Source: Mesorhizobium sp. Root157 (GTDB lineage Bacteria; Pseudomonadota; Alphaproteobacteria; Rhizobiales; Rhizobiaceae). From it: 64,000 bases of DNA. The translations under genes and the position numbers were made by a program. The stretch covers positions 283,941 through 347,940 of the forward strand of contig NZ_LMGJ01000001.1 in assembly GCF_001427385.1 (NCBI RefSeq), read 5' to 3'. The notes under the pieces are model-generated. The model searched no databases, had not been told where the DNA came from, and worked only from the letters and a program-made list of their open reading frames with translations. Below, in pieces: positions 41,763-51,426 of this stretch (position 1 is the stretch's first letter; every line of letters starts with the position of its first letter).

Positions 41763-43403
41763 TCAAAGCCCTTTGGCCATCTCGCGCAAACGGAACTTCT
41801 GGATCTTGCCGGTCGAGGTCTTGGGAATCTCGGCGAAGACGATGGCCTTGGGCACCTTGAAGCGCGCCAGAAGGCTGCGGCAATGCTCGATGATGTCGGC
41901 TTCGCTGGCTGTTCTGCCCGGCTTCAGTTCGACATAGGCCACCGGCACCTCGCCCCATTTGTCGTCGGCCCGCCCGACCACGCCGCAGGCCGCCACCGCC
42001 GCATGCTTGTAGAGCGCGTCCTCGACTTCGATCGAGGAAATGTTTTCCCCGCCCGAGATGATGATGTCCTTCGAGCGGTCCTTGATCTGGATGTAGCCGT
42101 CGGGATGCATGACGCCGAGATCGCCCGAATGGAACCAGCCGCCGGCGAACGCCTCGTCGCTGGCCGCCCGGTTCTTCAGGTAGCCCTTCATGACGATGTT
42201 GCCGCGAAACATCACCTCGCCGATGGTCTCGCCGTCAGCCGGCGTCGCCTGCATCGTCTGCGGATCGATCACCGACAGGTCTTCCAGCGACGCGTAGCGC
42301 ACGCCCTGGCGGGCCTTCCTGGCCGTGCGCGCGCCCTTGTCCAGTTCGTCCCACTCGCCGTGCCATTCGTTGACCACGGCCGGGCCGTAGGTCTCCGTCA
42401 GCCCATAGAGATGGGTGACCTCGAAACCGGCGTCGGCCATGCCCGAAAGCACCGCCTCCGGCGGCGGGGCGGCGGCCGTGTTGAACGACACCGTTTGCGG
42501 GAAGGTCCGCTTGTCGTCCTCCGGCGCGTTGATCAGCAGCGACATGACCACCGGCGCACCGCACAGATGCGTCACCCCGTGATCGGCGATCGCCGCATAC
42601 ATGTGCCCGGCCCGCACCCAGCGCAGGCACACATGCGTGCCGGCCTGCACGGCCAGCGTCCAGGGAAAGCACCAGCCGTTGCAGTGGAACATCGGCAGCG
42701 TCCACAGATAGACGCAGTGCTTGCCCATGCCGGCATGGATGGTGTTGGTGTAGGCCATCAGCGCCGCACCCCGGTGATGGTAGACCACGCCCTTCGGGTT
42801 GCCGGTGGTGCCGGAGGTGTAGTTCAGCGAGATCGCGTCCCACTCGTCGTCCGGCATCGACCAGTCGAAGTTTTCATCGCCGCCGGCGAGGAACGCCTCA
42901 TAGTCGCGGCTGCCGATCCGTTCGCCCTTGGCATAGGGCGCATCGGCCGGATAATCGGGATCGTCATAGTCGATGACCAGCGGCCTGACCTTGGCCAGCG
43001 CCAGCGCCTGCCTGACGACCCCGGAAAACTCGCGGTCGACGATCAGCACCTTCGTTTCGGCATGGTCGAGCTGGAAGGCGATCACCGCGGCGTCCAGCCT
43101 GGTGTTGAGGCAATGCAGCACGGCCTTGACCATCGGCACGCCGAAATGCGCTTCCAGCATCGCCGGCGTGTTGGACAGCATCACCGTGACCGTATCGTTC
43201 TTGCCGATGCCTTCGCCGGCCAGCGCCGAGGCAAGCTTCAGCGAGCGCCGCCAGAAGTCGCGGTAGCTGATGCGCTGGCTGCCATGGATGATGGCGATGT
43301 GCTCGGGGAAAACCTTGGCAGCGCGCTCGAGATAGGTGATCGGCGTCAGTTGCTGGTAGTTGGCCGGGTTCTTGTCGAGGTCGTGCTCAAAGGAACTGCC
43401 CAT
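41763..43403 (-). CDS. Acyl-CoA synthetase (AMP-forming), fatty-acid CoA ligase family
   Basis: 546 residues. AMP-binding motif LNYTSGTTGNPKGVVY near 190, ATP/acyl motif YGLTETYGP near 336, and hinge GWFHSGDLGVMHPDGYIQIKD near 430, with catalytic Lys in KTSTGKIQKF close to the end. Activates a medium/long-chain or branched acid to the CoA ester via an acyl-adenylate. The family overlaps with DmdB-type ligases; substrate cannot be read from sequence. It ends just before the exporter gene and stands alone. Confidence 0.9.
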   Translation of the reverse strand: MGSSFEHDLDKNPANYQQLTPITYLERAAKVFPEHIAIIHGSQRISYRDFWRRSLKLASALAGEGIGKNDTVTVMLSNTPAMLEAHFGVPMVKAVLHCLNTRLDAAVIAFQLDHAETKVLIVDREFSGVVRQALALAKVRPLVIDYDDPDYPADAPYAKGERIGSRDYEAFLAGGDENFDWSMPDDEWDAISLNYTSGTTGNPKGVVYHHRGAALMAYTNTIHAGMGKHCVYLWTLPMFHCNGWCFPWTLAVQAGTHVCLRWVRAGHMYAAIADHGVTHLCGAPVVMSLLINAPEDDKRTFPQTVSFNTAAAPPPEAVLSGMADAGFEVTHLYGLTETYGPAVVNEWHGEWDELDKGARTARKARQGVRYASLEDLSVIDPQTMQATPADGETIGEVMFRGNIVMKGYLKNRAASDEAFAGGWFHSGDLGVMHPDGYIQIKDRSKDIIISGGENISSIEVEDALYKHAAVAACGVVGRADDKWGEVPVAYVELKPGRTASEADIIEHCRSLLARFKVPKAIVFAEIPKTSTGKIQKFRLREMAKGL

Positions 43404-43461
43404 CCCATTCTCCCCAACTGGTAGTCGCCGCTCTAAGCACAGGAGACGGCCTGCGTCATTT

Positions 43462-44232
43462 CTACATTAGATCAACAAGCCCGTCCCACAACAGCTTGAG
43501 CGCGACCAGTCCCACCGTCGCGTACGTAAAGGGATAGAACACCTCCGGCTTCATGCGGCGCACCAGGAAGGCGCCGGCCAGCGTCGCCAGCGGCGCCAAC
43601 GGCGTCAGCACCAGCGATGCGGTGAGATTGGTGGTGTCGAACTGGCCGAGCGCGAAATAGGGAATGAGCTTCAGCGCGTTGGTGACGGCAAAAAACAGCG
43701 TCGCGGTTCCAGAAAGCACCTTGGGATCGAGTCGGATCGGCAAGGCATAGACCTGGAACGGCGGCCCGCCGACATGGGCGACGAAGCTGGTGAAGCCGGC
43801 GACCGCGCCCCAGAAGGCAGCGGCGATGCGGTTCGGCAAGGCGGCATGTTCGGCGCCGTGGCGCATCAAAAGGTAAAGCCAGCGCGCCACGAACACGATG
43901 GCGACGACACCGACGATCAGCCGCACCATGTCCTGCGTCACCAGCGCCGCCGCCAACCAGCCGAGGCCGATGCCGGCAATCGAGCCCGGCAGCATGTCGA
44001 TGAGCATCCTGCGGTCGTAGACGCCCCACCATGTCCACACCGACACGACGTCCATCAGGCACAGGATCGGCAACAGGATCGCCGCCGCCTGCACCGGCGG
44101 CATGGCAAGCGCCATCAGCGGCACGCCGACGAAGCCGACCGCGCCGCCGAAGCCGCCCTTCGACAGGCCGACCAGGACAACGGCCGGAATGGCCGTGGCA
44201 TAGAACCATGGATCGAGGAGCAGGTCCGTCAT
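43462..44232 (-). CDS. TauE/SafE family sulfite/anion exporter
   Basis: 256 residues from ATG 44,232. About eight hydrophobic helices with duplicated motif GLSKGGFGGAVGFVGVPL and FTSFVAHVGGPPFQVY, the TauE/SafE pattern (GxxGGxxG and AHxGGP). Inner-membrane exporter for sulfite, sulfoacetate or related anions. Not linked to a recognisable sulphur pathway here, so substrate unknown. Confidence 0.87.
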   Translation of the reverse strand: MTDLLLDPWFYATAIPAVVLVGLSKGGFGGAVGFVGVPLMALAMPPVQAAAILLPILCLMDVVSVWTWWGVYDRRMLIDMLPGSIAGIGLGWLAAALVTQDMVRLIVGVVAIVFVARWLYLLMRHGAEHAALPNRIAAAFWGAVAGFTSFVAHVGGPPFQVYALPIRLDPKVLSGTATLFFAVTNALKLIPYFALGQFDTTNLTASLVLTPLAPLATLAGAFLVRRMKPEVFYPFTYATVGLVALKLLWDGLVDLM

Positions 44233-44415
44233 CGTGAAATTTGCTTTGGGGGATCGAATGCAACAGATAGCCCAGAATTTTACGCGCCGCGACTGCAAAA
44301 GGCCCCGGCTTGTGGACGCCGATGACGGCGCCCGCCTGTTCAAGGCGGAAGCTTTGCTCTATGCCGCAATGCAACCAACTTCGCCCGCCATAGGCGACTA
44401 TCGGAACCGACCGCC

Positions 44416-45063
44416 ATGAATGACGAAACGCCACCGAATCGCTGCCGCATCGTGCTGATCGCACCGCCCGCCCTGACCGCCGAACGCCTTGCCGAGGCGT
44501 TGCGAGGCGGCGACGTCGCATCGTTGATCCTGCCGCAAGGCGACATGGGCGAGGCCGCGTTCCAGGCCATGGCGGAAAAGCTCGTGCCTCTTGCCCAAAA
44601 GGCGGGCGCTGCCGCAATCATCGCCGGCGACAGCCGCATTGCCGGCCGCGTCCAGGCAGACGGCATCCATCTGGAAGGGGCGCGGCAGGATCTTGCCGAA
44701 ACGATCGAACGCCTGCAGGGCAAGATGATGGTCGGCACCGGCGGGGTGAAGACCCGCGACGACGCGCTCGATCTTGGCGAGGAGCGCCCGGACTACATGT
44801 TCTTCGGCCGCTTCGGCTACGACAACACGCCCGAACCGCATCGGCGCAACCTGGCGCTCGGCGCGTGGTGGGCCGAGATGATCGCGGTGCCGTGCATCGT
44901 TCTGGCCGGCAGCGACATCGCCTCGGTCGAGGAAGTCGCCCGGACCGGCGCCGAGTTCGTCGCCGTGTCGGCAGCGGTCTTTGCCGATGGCGTCGACGCA
45001 CGCGCCGCAGTGGCTGCGGCCAACGCGCTGCTGGACCAGACCGCGCCGCGTTTCGAGGACTGA
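44416..45063 (+). CDS. Thiamine phosphate synthase (ThiE) family protein
   Basis: 215 residues. TIM-barrel pattern with KAGAAAIIAGDSRIAGRVQA DGIHL (substrate-binding loop), GVKTRDDALDLGEERPDYMF FGRFG and a late AGSDIASVEEVARTGAEFVA. These match TMP synthase/TenI, though the GD-motif residues differ from classical ThiE and the thiazole partner is absent, so a thiamine role is only probable. Coupled to the next gene (two bases apart). Confidence 0.78.
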   Translation: MNDETPPNRCRIVLIAPPALTAERLAEALRGGDVASLILPQGDMGEAAFQAMAEKLVPLAQKAGAAAIIAGDSRIAGRVQADGIHLEGARQDLAETIERLQGKMMVGTGGVKTRDDALDLGEERPDYMFFGRFGYDNTPEPHRRNLALGAWWAEMIAVPCIVLAGSDIASVEEVARTGAEFVAVSAAVFADGVDARAAVAAANALLDQTAPRFED

Positions 45064-45065
45064 CG

Positions 45066-46175
45066 ATGAAGCGGCGCTTGGCATCGGCTTTGGTTTTCCT
45101 GTGTGCTTGCCTCTCGGCCGCCGCCGCTGAAACCGTGCCGGCCGAGCCCATGGCCGCCCCCGCTCCGCAGGCGCAAACTCCAATTCCTCAGGCCCCGGCC
45201 ACGCCAGCGAGCGTCCCGGGCGACAAGGCCGACAAGGCCGACAAGGCCGACAAGCCGATTGTCCCAAACCTGCCGCAGCCGTCAACGACGGTCTCGCCCG
45301 GCCCGTTGCCGTCGGCCGACGGGCTCGACCCGGCCCGCTTTGGCGCGAGGCCGGCCGACGAGGCCTATGGCGCCTTCCAGCGCGGCCTCTACAAGACGGC
45401 CTACAATCTGGCATTGCCGCGCGCTCAAAACGGCGATCCGGCAGCGCAGACCCTACTGGCCGAGATTCTGGCGCGCGGCCTCGGCGTTCCGGTCAACGCT
45501 GCCGAAGCGGCCAAATGGTATGCCGCCGCCGCCGAGCGCGGCGTTCCCGAAGCCCAGTTCCAGTACGCGCTGATGCTGCTCGACGGCCGCTTCGTGAAGA
45601 AGGACGAACGGGAGGCTCACGCGCTGATGCAGGCCGCCGCCGAAGCCGGCAATGCGCTGGCGCAGTTCAATTTCGCCCAGTTGCTCGTCGGTGAGGACCG
45701 CGGCGATGCCGGACTGGTCAAGGCCGTGCCCTACTACGAGCGCGCCGCTGAGGCCGGGGTCGCCGATGCGCAATATGCGATGTCGCAGATTTACGCCAAC
45801 GGCGCCGGCGGCAAGGCAAAGGACGATGCGCAAGCCCGCCAGTTCCTCGCCAGAGCGGCACGCCAGAACTACGACACCGCCCAGCTCGATCTCGGCCAGT
45901 GGCTGATCGAGGGACGTGGCGGCCAGCGCGACCTCAAGGCCGGTTTCGGCTGGATGCTTGCCGCGGCCCGGGGCGGCAACGTCGCCGCCCAGAACCGCCT
46001 CGGCAAACTCTACATGGGCGGCATCGGCACCGAGCCGGACTCGATCCTCGCCGGTGCCTGGTACATCGTCGCCCGGCGCGCCGGCCTCATCGACCAGGAG
46101 ATGGAGGATTTCCTGCACGGCCTGACCGCGGACGAAACCAAACAGGCGCTGCAACGGGCAAACCGCCTTCCCTGA
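45066..46175 (+). CDS. Sel1-repeat (TPR-like) periplasmic protein
   Basis: 369 residues from ATG 45,066. Signal peptide ASALVFLCACLSAAAAETV, a Pro/Ala-rich linker with tandem DKADKADKADK, then Sel1 repeats from about residue 150 (GDPAAQTLLAEILARGLGVP; GNALAQFNFAQLLVGEDRGD; ADAQYAMSQIYANGAGGKAK). Sel1 proteins act as scaffolds in envelope or exopolysaccharide processes. Likely cotranscribed with the ThiE-like gene; efp follows after 105 bases. Confidence 0.87.
   Translation: MKRRLASALVFLCACLSAAAAETVPAEPMAAPAPQAQTPIPQAPATPASVPGDKADKADKADKPIVPNLPQPSTTVSPGPLPSADGLDPARFGARPADEAYGAFQRGLYKTAYNLALPRAQNGDPAAQTLLAEILARGLGVPVNAAEAAKWYAAAAERGVPEAQFQYALMLLDGRFVKKDEREAHALMQAAAEAGNALAQFNFAQLLVGEDRGDAGLVKAVPYYERAAEAGVADAQYAMSQIYANGAGGKAKDDAQARQFLARAARQNYDTAQLDLGQWLIEGRGGQRDLKAGFGWMLAAARGGNVAAQNRLGKLYMGGIGTEPDSILAGAWYIVARRAGLIDQEMEDFLHGLTADETKQALQRANRLP
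45222..45257. repeat. 9-bp tandem repeat coding for KAD units
   Basis: GACAAGGCC occurs three times at 45,222-45,248 and a near copy at 45,249-45,257, in frame, so copy number can vary without breaking the Sel1 protein's linker. Confidence 0.85.
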
Positions 46176-46280
46176 TCCGGCATCAGGGCCGCATCTCTTG
46201 CCTCTTGCGGGGAATTGTGGTCTTGGAAACGCCGAAATCGCCGCTTTCGGCGATCACCCCACTTCGGACCCAGAAAAATC

Positions 46281-46847
46281 ATGGCCAAGATCAGCGGCAG
46301 CGAAATTCGCCCCGGCAGCGTCGTCGAGCACGATGGCGGACTGTGGGTGGCGGTCAAGACCAATACGGTCAAGCCCGGCAAGGGCGGCGCCTACAACCAG
46401 GTCGAACTGAAGAACCTCATCAACGGGACCAAGCTCAACGAGCGTTTCCGTTCGGCCGAAACGGTCGAGCAGGTCGACCTCGAATACAAGGATTTCTCCT
46501 TTCTCTACGAGCAGGGCGACGCGCTCGTCTTCATGGACACCGAAAGCTACGAACAGCTCGAACTGCAAAAGGATTTCGTCGGCGAGCGCGCCGCCTTCCT
46601 GCAGGACGGCATGATGGTGACGGTGCGCCTCTATGGCGACAAACCGATCGGAATCTCCCTGCCCGACCAGGTCGTGCTTGCCATCAGCGAGGCCGACCCG
46701 GTCGTGAAGGGCCAGACGGCGGCATCGTCCTACAAGCCGGCCATCTTGGAAAACGGCATCCGCGTGCTGGTGCCGCCGTTCATCGCGGCAGGCGAGCGCA
46801 TCCTGGTCGACACCAACGAAATCACCTACCTGCGCCGCGCGGAATAG
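46281..46847 (+). CDS. efp: Elongation factor P
   Basis: 188 residues, ATG 46,281. [20 protein letters not shown] at the start, [20 protein letters not shown] with the residue that is often beta-lysylated (Lys in PGKGG), and [18 protein letters not shown] at the end. EF-P relieves ribosome stalling at polyprolines, which is notable since TolA here is Pro-rich. The gene for an EpmA modifier is not in the window. Confidence 0.97.
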   Translation: MAKISGSEIRPGSVVEHDGGLWVAVKTNTVKPGKGGAYNQVELKNLINGTKLNERFRSAETVEQVDLEYKDFSFLYEQGDALVFMDTESYEQLELQKDFVGERAAFLQDGMMVTVRLYGDKPIGISLPDQVVLAISEADPVVKGQTAASSYKPAILENGIRVLVPPFIAAGERILVDTNEITYLRRAE

Positions 46848-46910
46848 GCGTAATGGTCGTGTTGCCTGCCGCCCCGACAGGCAATTCCTGCAACCGGAGA
46901 CTTTCCTGAA

Positions 46911-47711
46911 ATGGCGCGTTCGGCGATCCTCAACGTCATGGTCCAGGCAGCAATGAAGGCCGGCCGCTCGCTGTCGCGCGACTTCGGCGAGGTGCAGAAC
47001 CTGCAGGTCTCGCTCAAGGGGCCCGGCGACTATGTCAGCCAGGCCGACCGCAAGGCCGAGGAAATCATCTTCGCCGAATTGTCCAAGGCCCGCCCCGGCT
47101 ACTCCTTCCTCATGGAAGAGCGCGGCGCGGTTCACGGCGACGACGACCAGCACCGCTGGATCGTCGACCCGCTCGACGGCACCACCAATTTCCTGCACGG
47201 CATTCCGCTGTTTTCGGTTTCCATCGCGCTGGAGCGCCAGGGCCAGATCGTCGCCGGCGTCATCTACAATCCGGGCATGGACGAGCTCTACACCGCCGAA
47301 CGCGGCGGCGGTGCCTTCATGAACGATCGCCGCCTGCGCGTCGCTGCCCGCAGCAAGCTCACCGACGCCGTCATCGGCTGCGGCGTGCCGCATCTGGGCC
47401 GCGGTCATCACGGCAACTTCCTCCTCGAACTGCGCAACGTCATGGGCGAGGTTGCCGGCATCCGCCGCATGGGCTCGGCCGCCCTCGACCTCGCTTATGT
47501 CGCCGCCGGGCGCATGGACGGCTTTTGGGAAGCCAATCTGTCGGCCTGGGACATCGCCGCCGGCCTGCTGATGGTGCGCGAGGCGGGCGGCTTCGTCTCC
47601 GACATGGGCGGCGGCCAGGACATGCTTGACGACGGCACGGTGGTGGCCGGCAACGAGGCGATCCACCGCACGCTTCTCAAGACGCTCAAGAAGCCGCTGC
47701 CGCCGCGCTGA
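46911..47711 (+). CDS. suhB: Inositol monophosphatase family protein (SuhB-like)
   Basis: 266 residues. Metal-site motifs FLMEERGAV, WIVDPLDGTTNFLHGIPLFS (the WxxDPLDGT box), and NLSAWDIAAGLLMVREAGGF (WDxAAG). Hydrolyses inositol phosphates or related sugar phosphates; SuhB also modulates rRNA antitermination in enterics. Downstream of efp by 63 bases and probably cotranscribed. Confidence 0.95.
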   Translation: MARSAILNVMVQAAMKAGRSLSRDFGEVQNLQVSLKGPGDYVSQADRKAEEIIFAELSKARPGYSFLMEERGAVHGDDDQHRWIVDPLDGTTNFLHGIPLFSVSIALERQGQIVAGVIYNPGMDELYTAERGGGAFMNDRRLRVAARSKLTDAVIGCGVPHLGRGHHGNFLLELRNVMGEVAGIRRMGSAALDLAYVAAGRMDGFWEANLSAWDIAAGLLMVREAGGFVSDMGGGQDMLDDGTVVAGNEAIHRTLLKTLKKPLPPR

Positions 47712-47805
47712 AGCCAGGACCAATCGAAAGTCGAGCCGCTCCTGGCCTTGGTTAAGCCATGAGTGGAACTTGAAATCACCCGCATCTCCTGCCCAAATTG
47801 CCGGT

Positions 47806-48498
47806 ATGGACAAGATGCGGCAGCCTGACGATCTGGTTATTCCCTTTGTAGGGCGGTGGCACTATTCGCGTGCGGAACTGATTGCCGACGGCATCGTGCA
47901 TGCGCTGGGCATCATACTCGCCATCGCCGCCGGATCGGCGATGCTGGCGCTGGCCACATCCCGGTCGGGCACCGGCGAATACGTCGCCGCCGTCTTCTTT
48001 GTCGTGTCGCTGGTCACCGTGCTTTCGGTATCGCTGGCCTACAATCTGTGGCCGGTGGCGTCGCCTGCGAAATGGGTGCTGCGCCGCTTCGATCACTCGG
48101 CGATCTATCTTCTGATCGCCGCCACCTACACGCCCTTCCTTGCCCAACTCGAGGCATCCTTTCTCACCCGCTTGATGATCGCGCTGGTGTGGTCGGCGGC
48201 TGCCATGGGCATCGCCGTCAAGATCATGTTGCCGGGACGCTTCGACCGTCTGGCGGTCCTGTTCTACCTCGCCATCGGCTGGAGCGGGCTGGTCCTCGTG
48301 GGGCCGCTGGTGGACACGCTGCCTGCGACGGCGCTGGCCCTGCTTGTGGCGGGCGGCATCGCCTACTCATGCGGCGTCGTCTTCTTTGTCTGGAAGGGCC
48401 TGCCCTTCCACAATGCGCTGTGGCACGGCTTCGTGGTCACGGGCAGTGGCCTGCATCTGGCGGCAATGATGGACTGTCTCGTTATCGACCGGCTTTGA
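47806..48498 (+). CDS. Hemolysin III / PAQR-type membrane protein
   Basis: 230 residues from ATG 47,806. Seven hydrophobic helices. PAQR-like metal motif: ELIADGIVHALGIILAIAAG (H), RRFDHSAIYLLIAATYTPFL (RxxDHxxIYxLIAxTYTP), and HNALWHGFVVTGSGLHLAAM near the end (H..W....V..G...H). Related to YqfA; role in membrane homeostasis or hydrolase-like activity is only inferred from family. Confidence 0.88.
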   Translation: MDKMRQPDDLVIPFVGRWHYSRAELIADGIVHALGIILAIAAGSAMLALATSRSGTGEYVAAVFFVVSLVTVLSVSLAYNLWPVASPAKWVLRRFDHSAIYLLIAATYTPFLAQLEASFLTRLMIALVWSAAAMGIAVKIMLPGRFDRLAVLFYLAIGWSGLVLVGPLVDTLPATALALLVAGGIAYSCGVVFFVWKGLPFHNALWHGFVVTGSGLHLAAMMDCLVIDRL

Positions 48499-48593
48499 AG
48501 CCGATCATCGCCAGCAGCGCCGCAAGCACCTTTCAATTTCGCCAGAATTCCGTTTAGAGTCCCTTCGCGCCGCGAAATCGGGATGGAACACGT

Positions 48594-49619
48594 ATGACTT
48601 TGCTTCGATCGTTTGGAATTGGCGGACGCTCCGATGTCCTGAATTACGACCCGCACAAGCTGTCCAGCCCGCAAGTGTTCCTGCTGACCATGGTCATCTT
48701 CCTCGCCATCGTCGGCTTCATCGCCATCATCCTGACCCGCCAGATCCAGTCCGCCTTTGTCACCAACCCCGGCCTCAACGGCCTGATCCTCGGCGTGCTG
48801 GTGGTCGGCATCCTGCTCGCCTTTGCCCAGGTCGGGCGCCTGTTTCGCGAAGTGCGCTGGGTAAATTCCTTCCGCGCCGGTTCCGAAACCACCGAACCTG
48901 TGCTTCTGGCGCCGATGAAGGCGATGCTCGGCCGCTCGGCCTCGATGGCATTTTCCACCAGTTCGATGCGCACCATGCTGGATTCGATCGCCACCCGTCT
49001 TGACGAAAGCCGCGACACCTCGCGCTATCTGGTCGGGCTTTTGATCTTCCTCGGCCTGCTCGGCACCTTCTGGGGCCTGCTGCACACCATCGGCTCCATC
49101 AGCGAAACCATCCAGTCGCTCGATCCGGGCACCGGCGATTCCGCCTCCGTGCTGGAAGCCTTGAAGCAAGGACTGGCCGCACCCTTGTCGGGCATGGGCA
49201 CGGCGTTTTCGTCGTCGCTGTTCGGCCTTGCCGGCTCGCTGGTGTTGGGCTTCCTCGACCTGCAGTCCGGCCGCGCCCAGAACCGCTTCTACACCGAACT
49301 GGAAAACTGGCTGTCCTCCGTCACCGACCTGTCGTCGGACATCGCCGTTTCCGACGGGTTCAAGGCGGAAGCAACCGACGAGATCCGCGCGCTGTCCGAA
49401 CGCTTGCGGTCCCTGCAGGAGGCGGGCGGCGGCTCCAACCCACGCGTCGCCACCGCCATGGCCAACCTCGCCGACGGCATCTCCGGCCTGGTCAAGAACA
49501 TGCGCTCCGAACAGCAGATCATGCGCGACTGGGTCGAAGCCCAGTCCGACGAGCAGCGCGCCATGCGCGACACGCTGGAAAAGATCGCCGATGCGTTGAA
49601 GAAGCAGGGAGTGAACTAG
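48594..49619 (+). CDS. MotA/TolQ/ExbB-type proton-channel protein
   Basis: 341 residues. Three helices (QVFLLTMVIFLAIVGFIAII; GLILGVLVVGILLAFAQVGR; YLVGLLIFLGLLGTFWGLLH) and FGLAGSLVLGFLDL, then a long cytoplasmic C-terminal coiled coil. LGLLGTFWGLLHTIG resembles the TolQ/ExbB signature. Paired with the OmpA-like gene at 49,781. The pair resembles MotAB/ZorAB but no Zorya effector genes adjoin, so a core envelope motor is more likely. Confidence 0.82.
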   Translation: MTLLRSFGIGGRSDVLNYDPHKLSSPQVFLLTMVIFLAIVGFIAIILTRQIQSAFVTNPGLNGLILGVLVVGILLAFAQVGRLFREVRWVNSFRAGSETTEPVLLAPMKAMLGRSASMAFSTSSMRTMLDSIATRLDESRDTSRYLVGLLIFLGLLGTFWGLLHTIGSISETIQSLDPGTGDSASVLEALKQGLAAPLSGMGTAFSSSLFGLAGSLVLGFLDLQSGRAQNRFYTELENWLSSVTDLSSDIAVSDGFKAEATDEIRALSERLRSLQEAGGGSNPRVATAMANLADGISGLVKNMRSEQQIMRDWVEAQSDEQRAMRDTLEKIADALKKQGVN

Positions 49620-49622
49620 ACC

Positions 49623-49781
49623 ATGCTCCTGTCAGGTTGGGACATTCTGCCGGAGGTGGTTCGCGGCAAGGTCGAGGGGTTCGGTGAAGGTCGTACCGGT
49701 AGTACGGCCAAGCCGAAACCCGAAGGATTTGATACGAACCGGGCCGGTAGCATGGTCCAAACTGGCGGGAGCATGGTCTGA
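49623..49781 (+). CDS. Possible small ORF between motor genes (52 aa)
   Basis: Starts four bases after the channel gene's stop (MLLSGWDILPEVVRGKVEGF) and its TGA overlaps the next ATG (TGATG). Gly/Thr/Lys-rich, unlike the neighbours. The tight packing supports it; nothing else does. Confidence 0.35.
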   Translation: MLLSGWDILPEVVRGKVEGFGEGRTGSTAKPKPEGFDTNRAGSMVQTGGSMV

Positions 49782-50812
49782 TGGCTCTCGCGCGTGGACG
49801 CCGCAGCGACCGCCACATCGACTATTGGCCGGGTTTCGTCGACGCGCTGTCGACGCTGCTTCTCGCCATCATGTTCCTGTTGTCGGTGTTCGTGCTGGCG
49901 CAGTTCCTGCTCAGCCGCGAGATATCCGGCAAGGACGAGGTGCTGAACCGCCTGAACTCGCAGATCAATGAACTGACCCAGCTTCTGGCGCTGGAAAAGG
50001 GCAACACCCAGGACGTGCAGGACCAGCTCGTCAACCTGCAAGCGTCGCTGTCCGCCACCGAAGCCGAGAAAAGCCGGCTCGAGCAATTGCTGGCGCAAGG
50101 CGCCGGTGCCGGGTCCGCCGCCAGCGCCCGCGCCGACCAGCTTACCGGCGAACTCGACAGCGAGCGCCAGATCAGCCAGCGCGCCCTGTCCCAGGTCGAA
50201 TTGCTCAACCAGCAAATTTCGGCGCTGAGGAAGCAGATCGCGGCGCTGGAGCAGGCGCTCGACGTTTCCGAACAGCGCGACCGCGAATCCAACACCAAGA
50301 TCGCCGATCTCGGCCGCCGTCTCAACGTGGCGCTGGCCCAGCGGGTGCAGGAACTGAACCGCTACCGCTCCGATTTCTTCGGGCGGCTGCGCGAGATCCT
50401 CGCCGACCGCGAAAACATCCGCATCGTCGGCGACCGCTTCGTCTTCCAGTCGGAAGTGCTGTTCCCGACCGGCTCCGACCAGATCAACGAGGCCGGCCAG
50501 GTCGAGATGAAGAAGCTCGCCGACGCCATCATCGAACTGCAGAAGGAAATTCCGCCCGAGATCAACTGGGTGCTGCGGGTCGATGGCCATACCGACACCA
50601 AGCCGCTATCGGGAGCCGGGCGCTACAGGGACAATTGGGAGCTTTCGAGCGCGCGCGCCACCTCGGTGGTCAAGCTGCTCATCGCCAATGGCGTACCGGC
50701 CAACCGGCTGGTCGCGGCCGGCTTCGGCGAATTCCAGCCGCTAGACGAGGCCGACACGGACGAAGCCCGCACCAAAAACCGCCGCATCGAACTGAAGCTG
50801 ACCGAGCGCTGA
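49781..50812 (+). CDS. OmpA-family peptidoglycan-binding protein with membrane anchor and coiled coil
   Basis: 343 residues. N-terminal helix about 22-44 (LSTLLLAIMFLLSVFVLAQF), a roughly 150-residue coiled coil, then an OmpA-like domain with VDGHTDTKPLSGAGRYRDNW and RTKNRRIELKLTER at the end. MotB-like topology: anchored in the inner membrane, binding peptidoglycan. With the MotA/TolQ-like partner it should form a proton-driven motor on the cell wall. Confidence 0.85.
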   Translation: MALARGRRSDRHIDYWPGFVDALSTLLLAIMFLLSVFVLAQFLLSREISGKDEVLNRLNSQINELTQLLALEKGNTQDVQDQLVNLQASLSATEAEKSRLEQLLAQGAGAGSAASARADQLTGELDSERQISQRALSQVELLNQQISALRKQIAALEQALDVSEQRDRESNTKIADLGRRLNVALAQRVQELNRYRSDFFGRLREILADRENIRIVGDRFVFQSEVLFPTGSDQINEAGQVEMKKLADAIIELQKEIPPEINWVLRVDGHTDTKPLSGAGRYRDNWELSSARATSVVKLLIANGVPANRLVAAGFGEFQPLDEADTDEARTKNRRIELKLTER

Positions 50813-51031
50813 GTGTGACAGGCAGTTGGCGCGTGCGCCTTTAGGGCGGCAAATGTGGCCGGCAAGGCCGTCGAAGATTATCTTTTTTTAATTACACTTT
50901 GCCGCCCGCTCCTCCTAGCTTCCACTGCGGACCGGGAACCGCCGGCGGTGCTCCCAACACCGCGACGCGACGGGACCGGACGGTCCACGCAAGGCAGGCC
51001 ATCGGCTTGCCTCGACAACGGAGACGCAATC

Positions 51032-51400
51032 ATGCGCTCTTTATATGCGACTTTCACCCTCGCCAGTCTTCTTGCCGCCGCCCCGCTTGCCGGAGCCTAT
51101 GCCAGCATGAGCGATGACGGCTACACGCCGCCAGCCCCCCTGGCCGCTTCGGTATCTCACGAACAGGTGATCCTCGGCCAGTTGAACAGCGTCACGGACG
51201 GCATCGTCGCAGATCGCGACAGCGGCAAGTTGACCGTGAGCCAGGCAAACTCATTGACTGCCGATGCGCGCAGCATCCGCAAGGCAACCATGACTGCGGC
51301 CGCTGAGAACCACGGCCAGATTCCGACCGCGCAGTACGACCAGTTGCTGCAGCGCATCGCGGCGATTTCCGACCAGGTCAACCCGGTCAAGATGGACTGA
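51032..51400 (+). CDS. Small exported helical protein (122 aa)
   Basis: 122 residues from ATG 51,032 (GGAGACG site). Signal peptide ATFTLASLLAAAPLAGAYAS. Mature part is helical and Gln/Asn-rich (VTDGIVADRDSGKLTVSQAN). Periplasmic protein of unknown function. Confidence 0.65.
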   Translation: MRSLYATFTLASLLAAAPLAGAYASMSDDGYTPPAPLAASVSHEQVILGQLNSVTDGIVADRDSGKLTVSQANSLTADARSIRKATMTAAAENHGQIPTAQYDQLLQRIAAISDQVNPVKMD

Positions 51401-51426
51401 CCGGACCGCGCAAGCCGCTGCCGGCT

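Noticed and set aside
41883..43424. 513-codon rightward open frame opposite the acyl-CoA synthetase
   Set aside because: Antisense shadow; the leftward frame has complete AMP-binding motifs.
48594..50812. Zorya-type defence system
   Set aside because: MotA/MotB-like pair resembles ZorA/ZorB, but neighbours are housekeeping genes and no ZorC/ZorD/ZorE is present.
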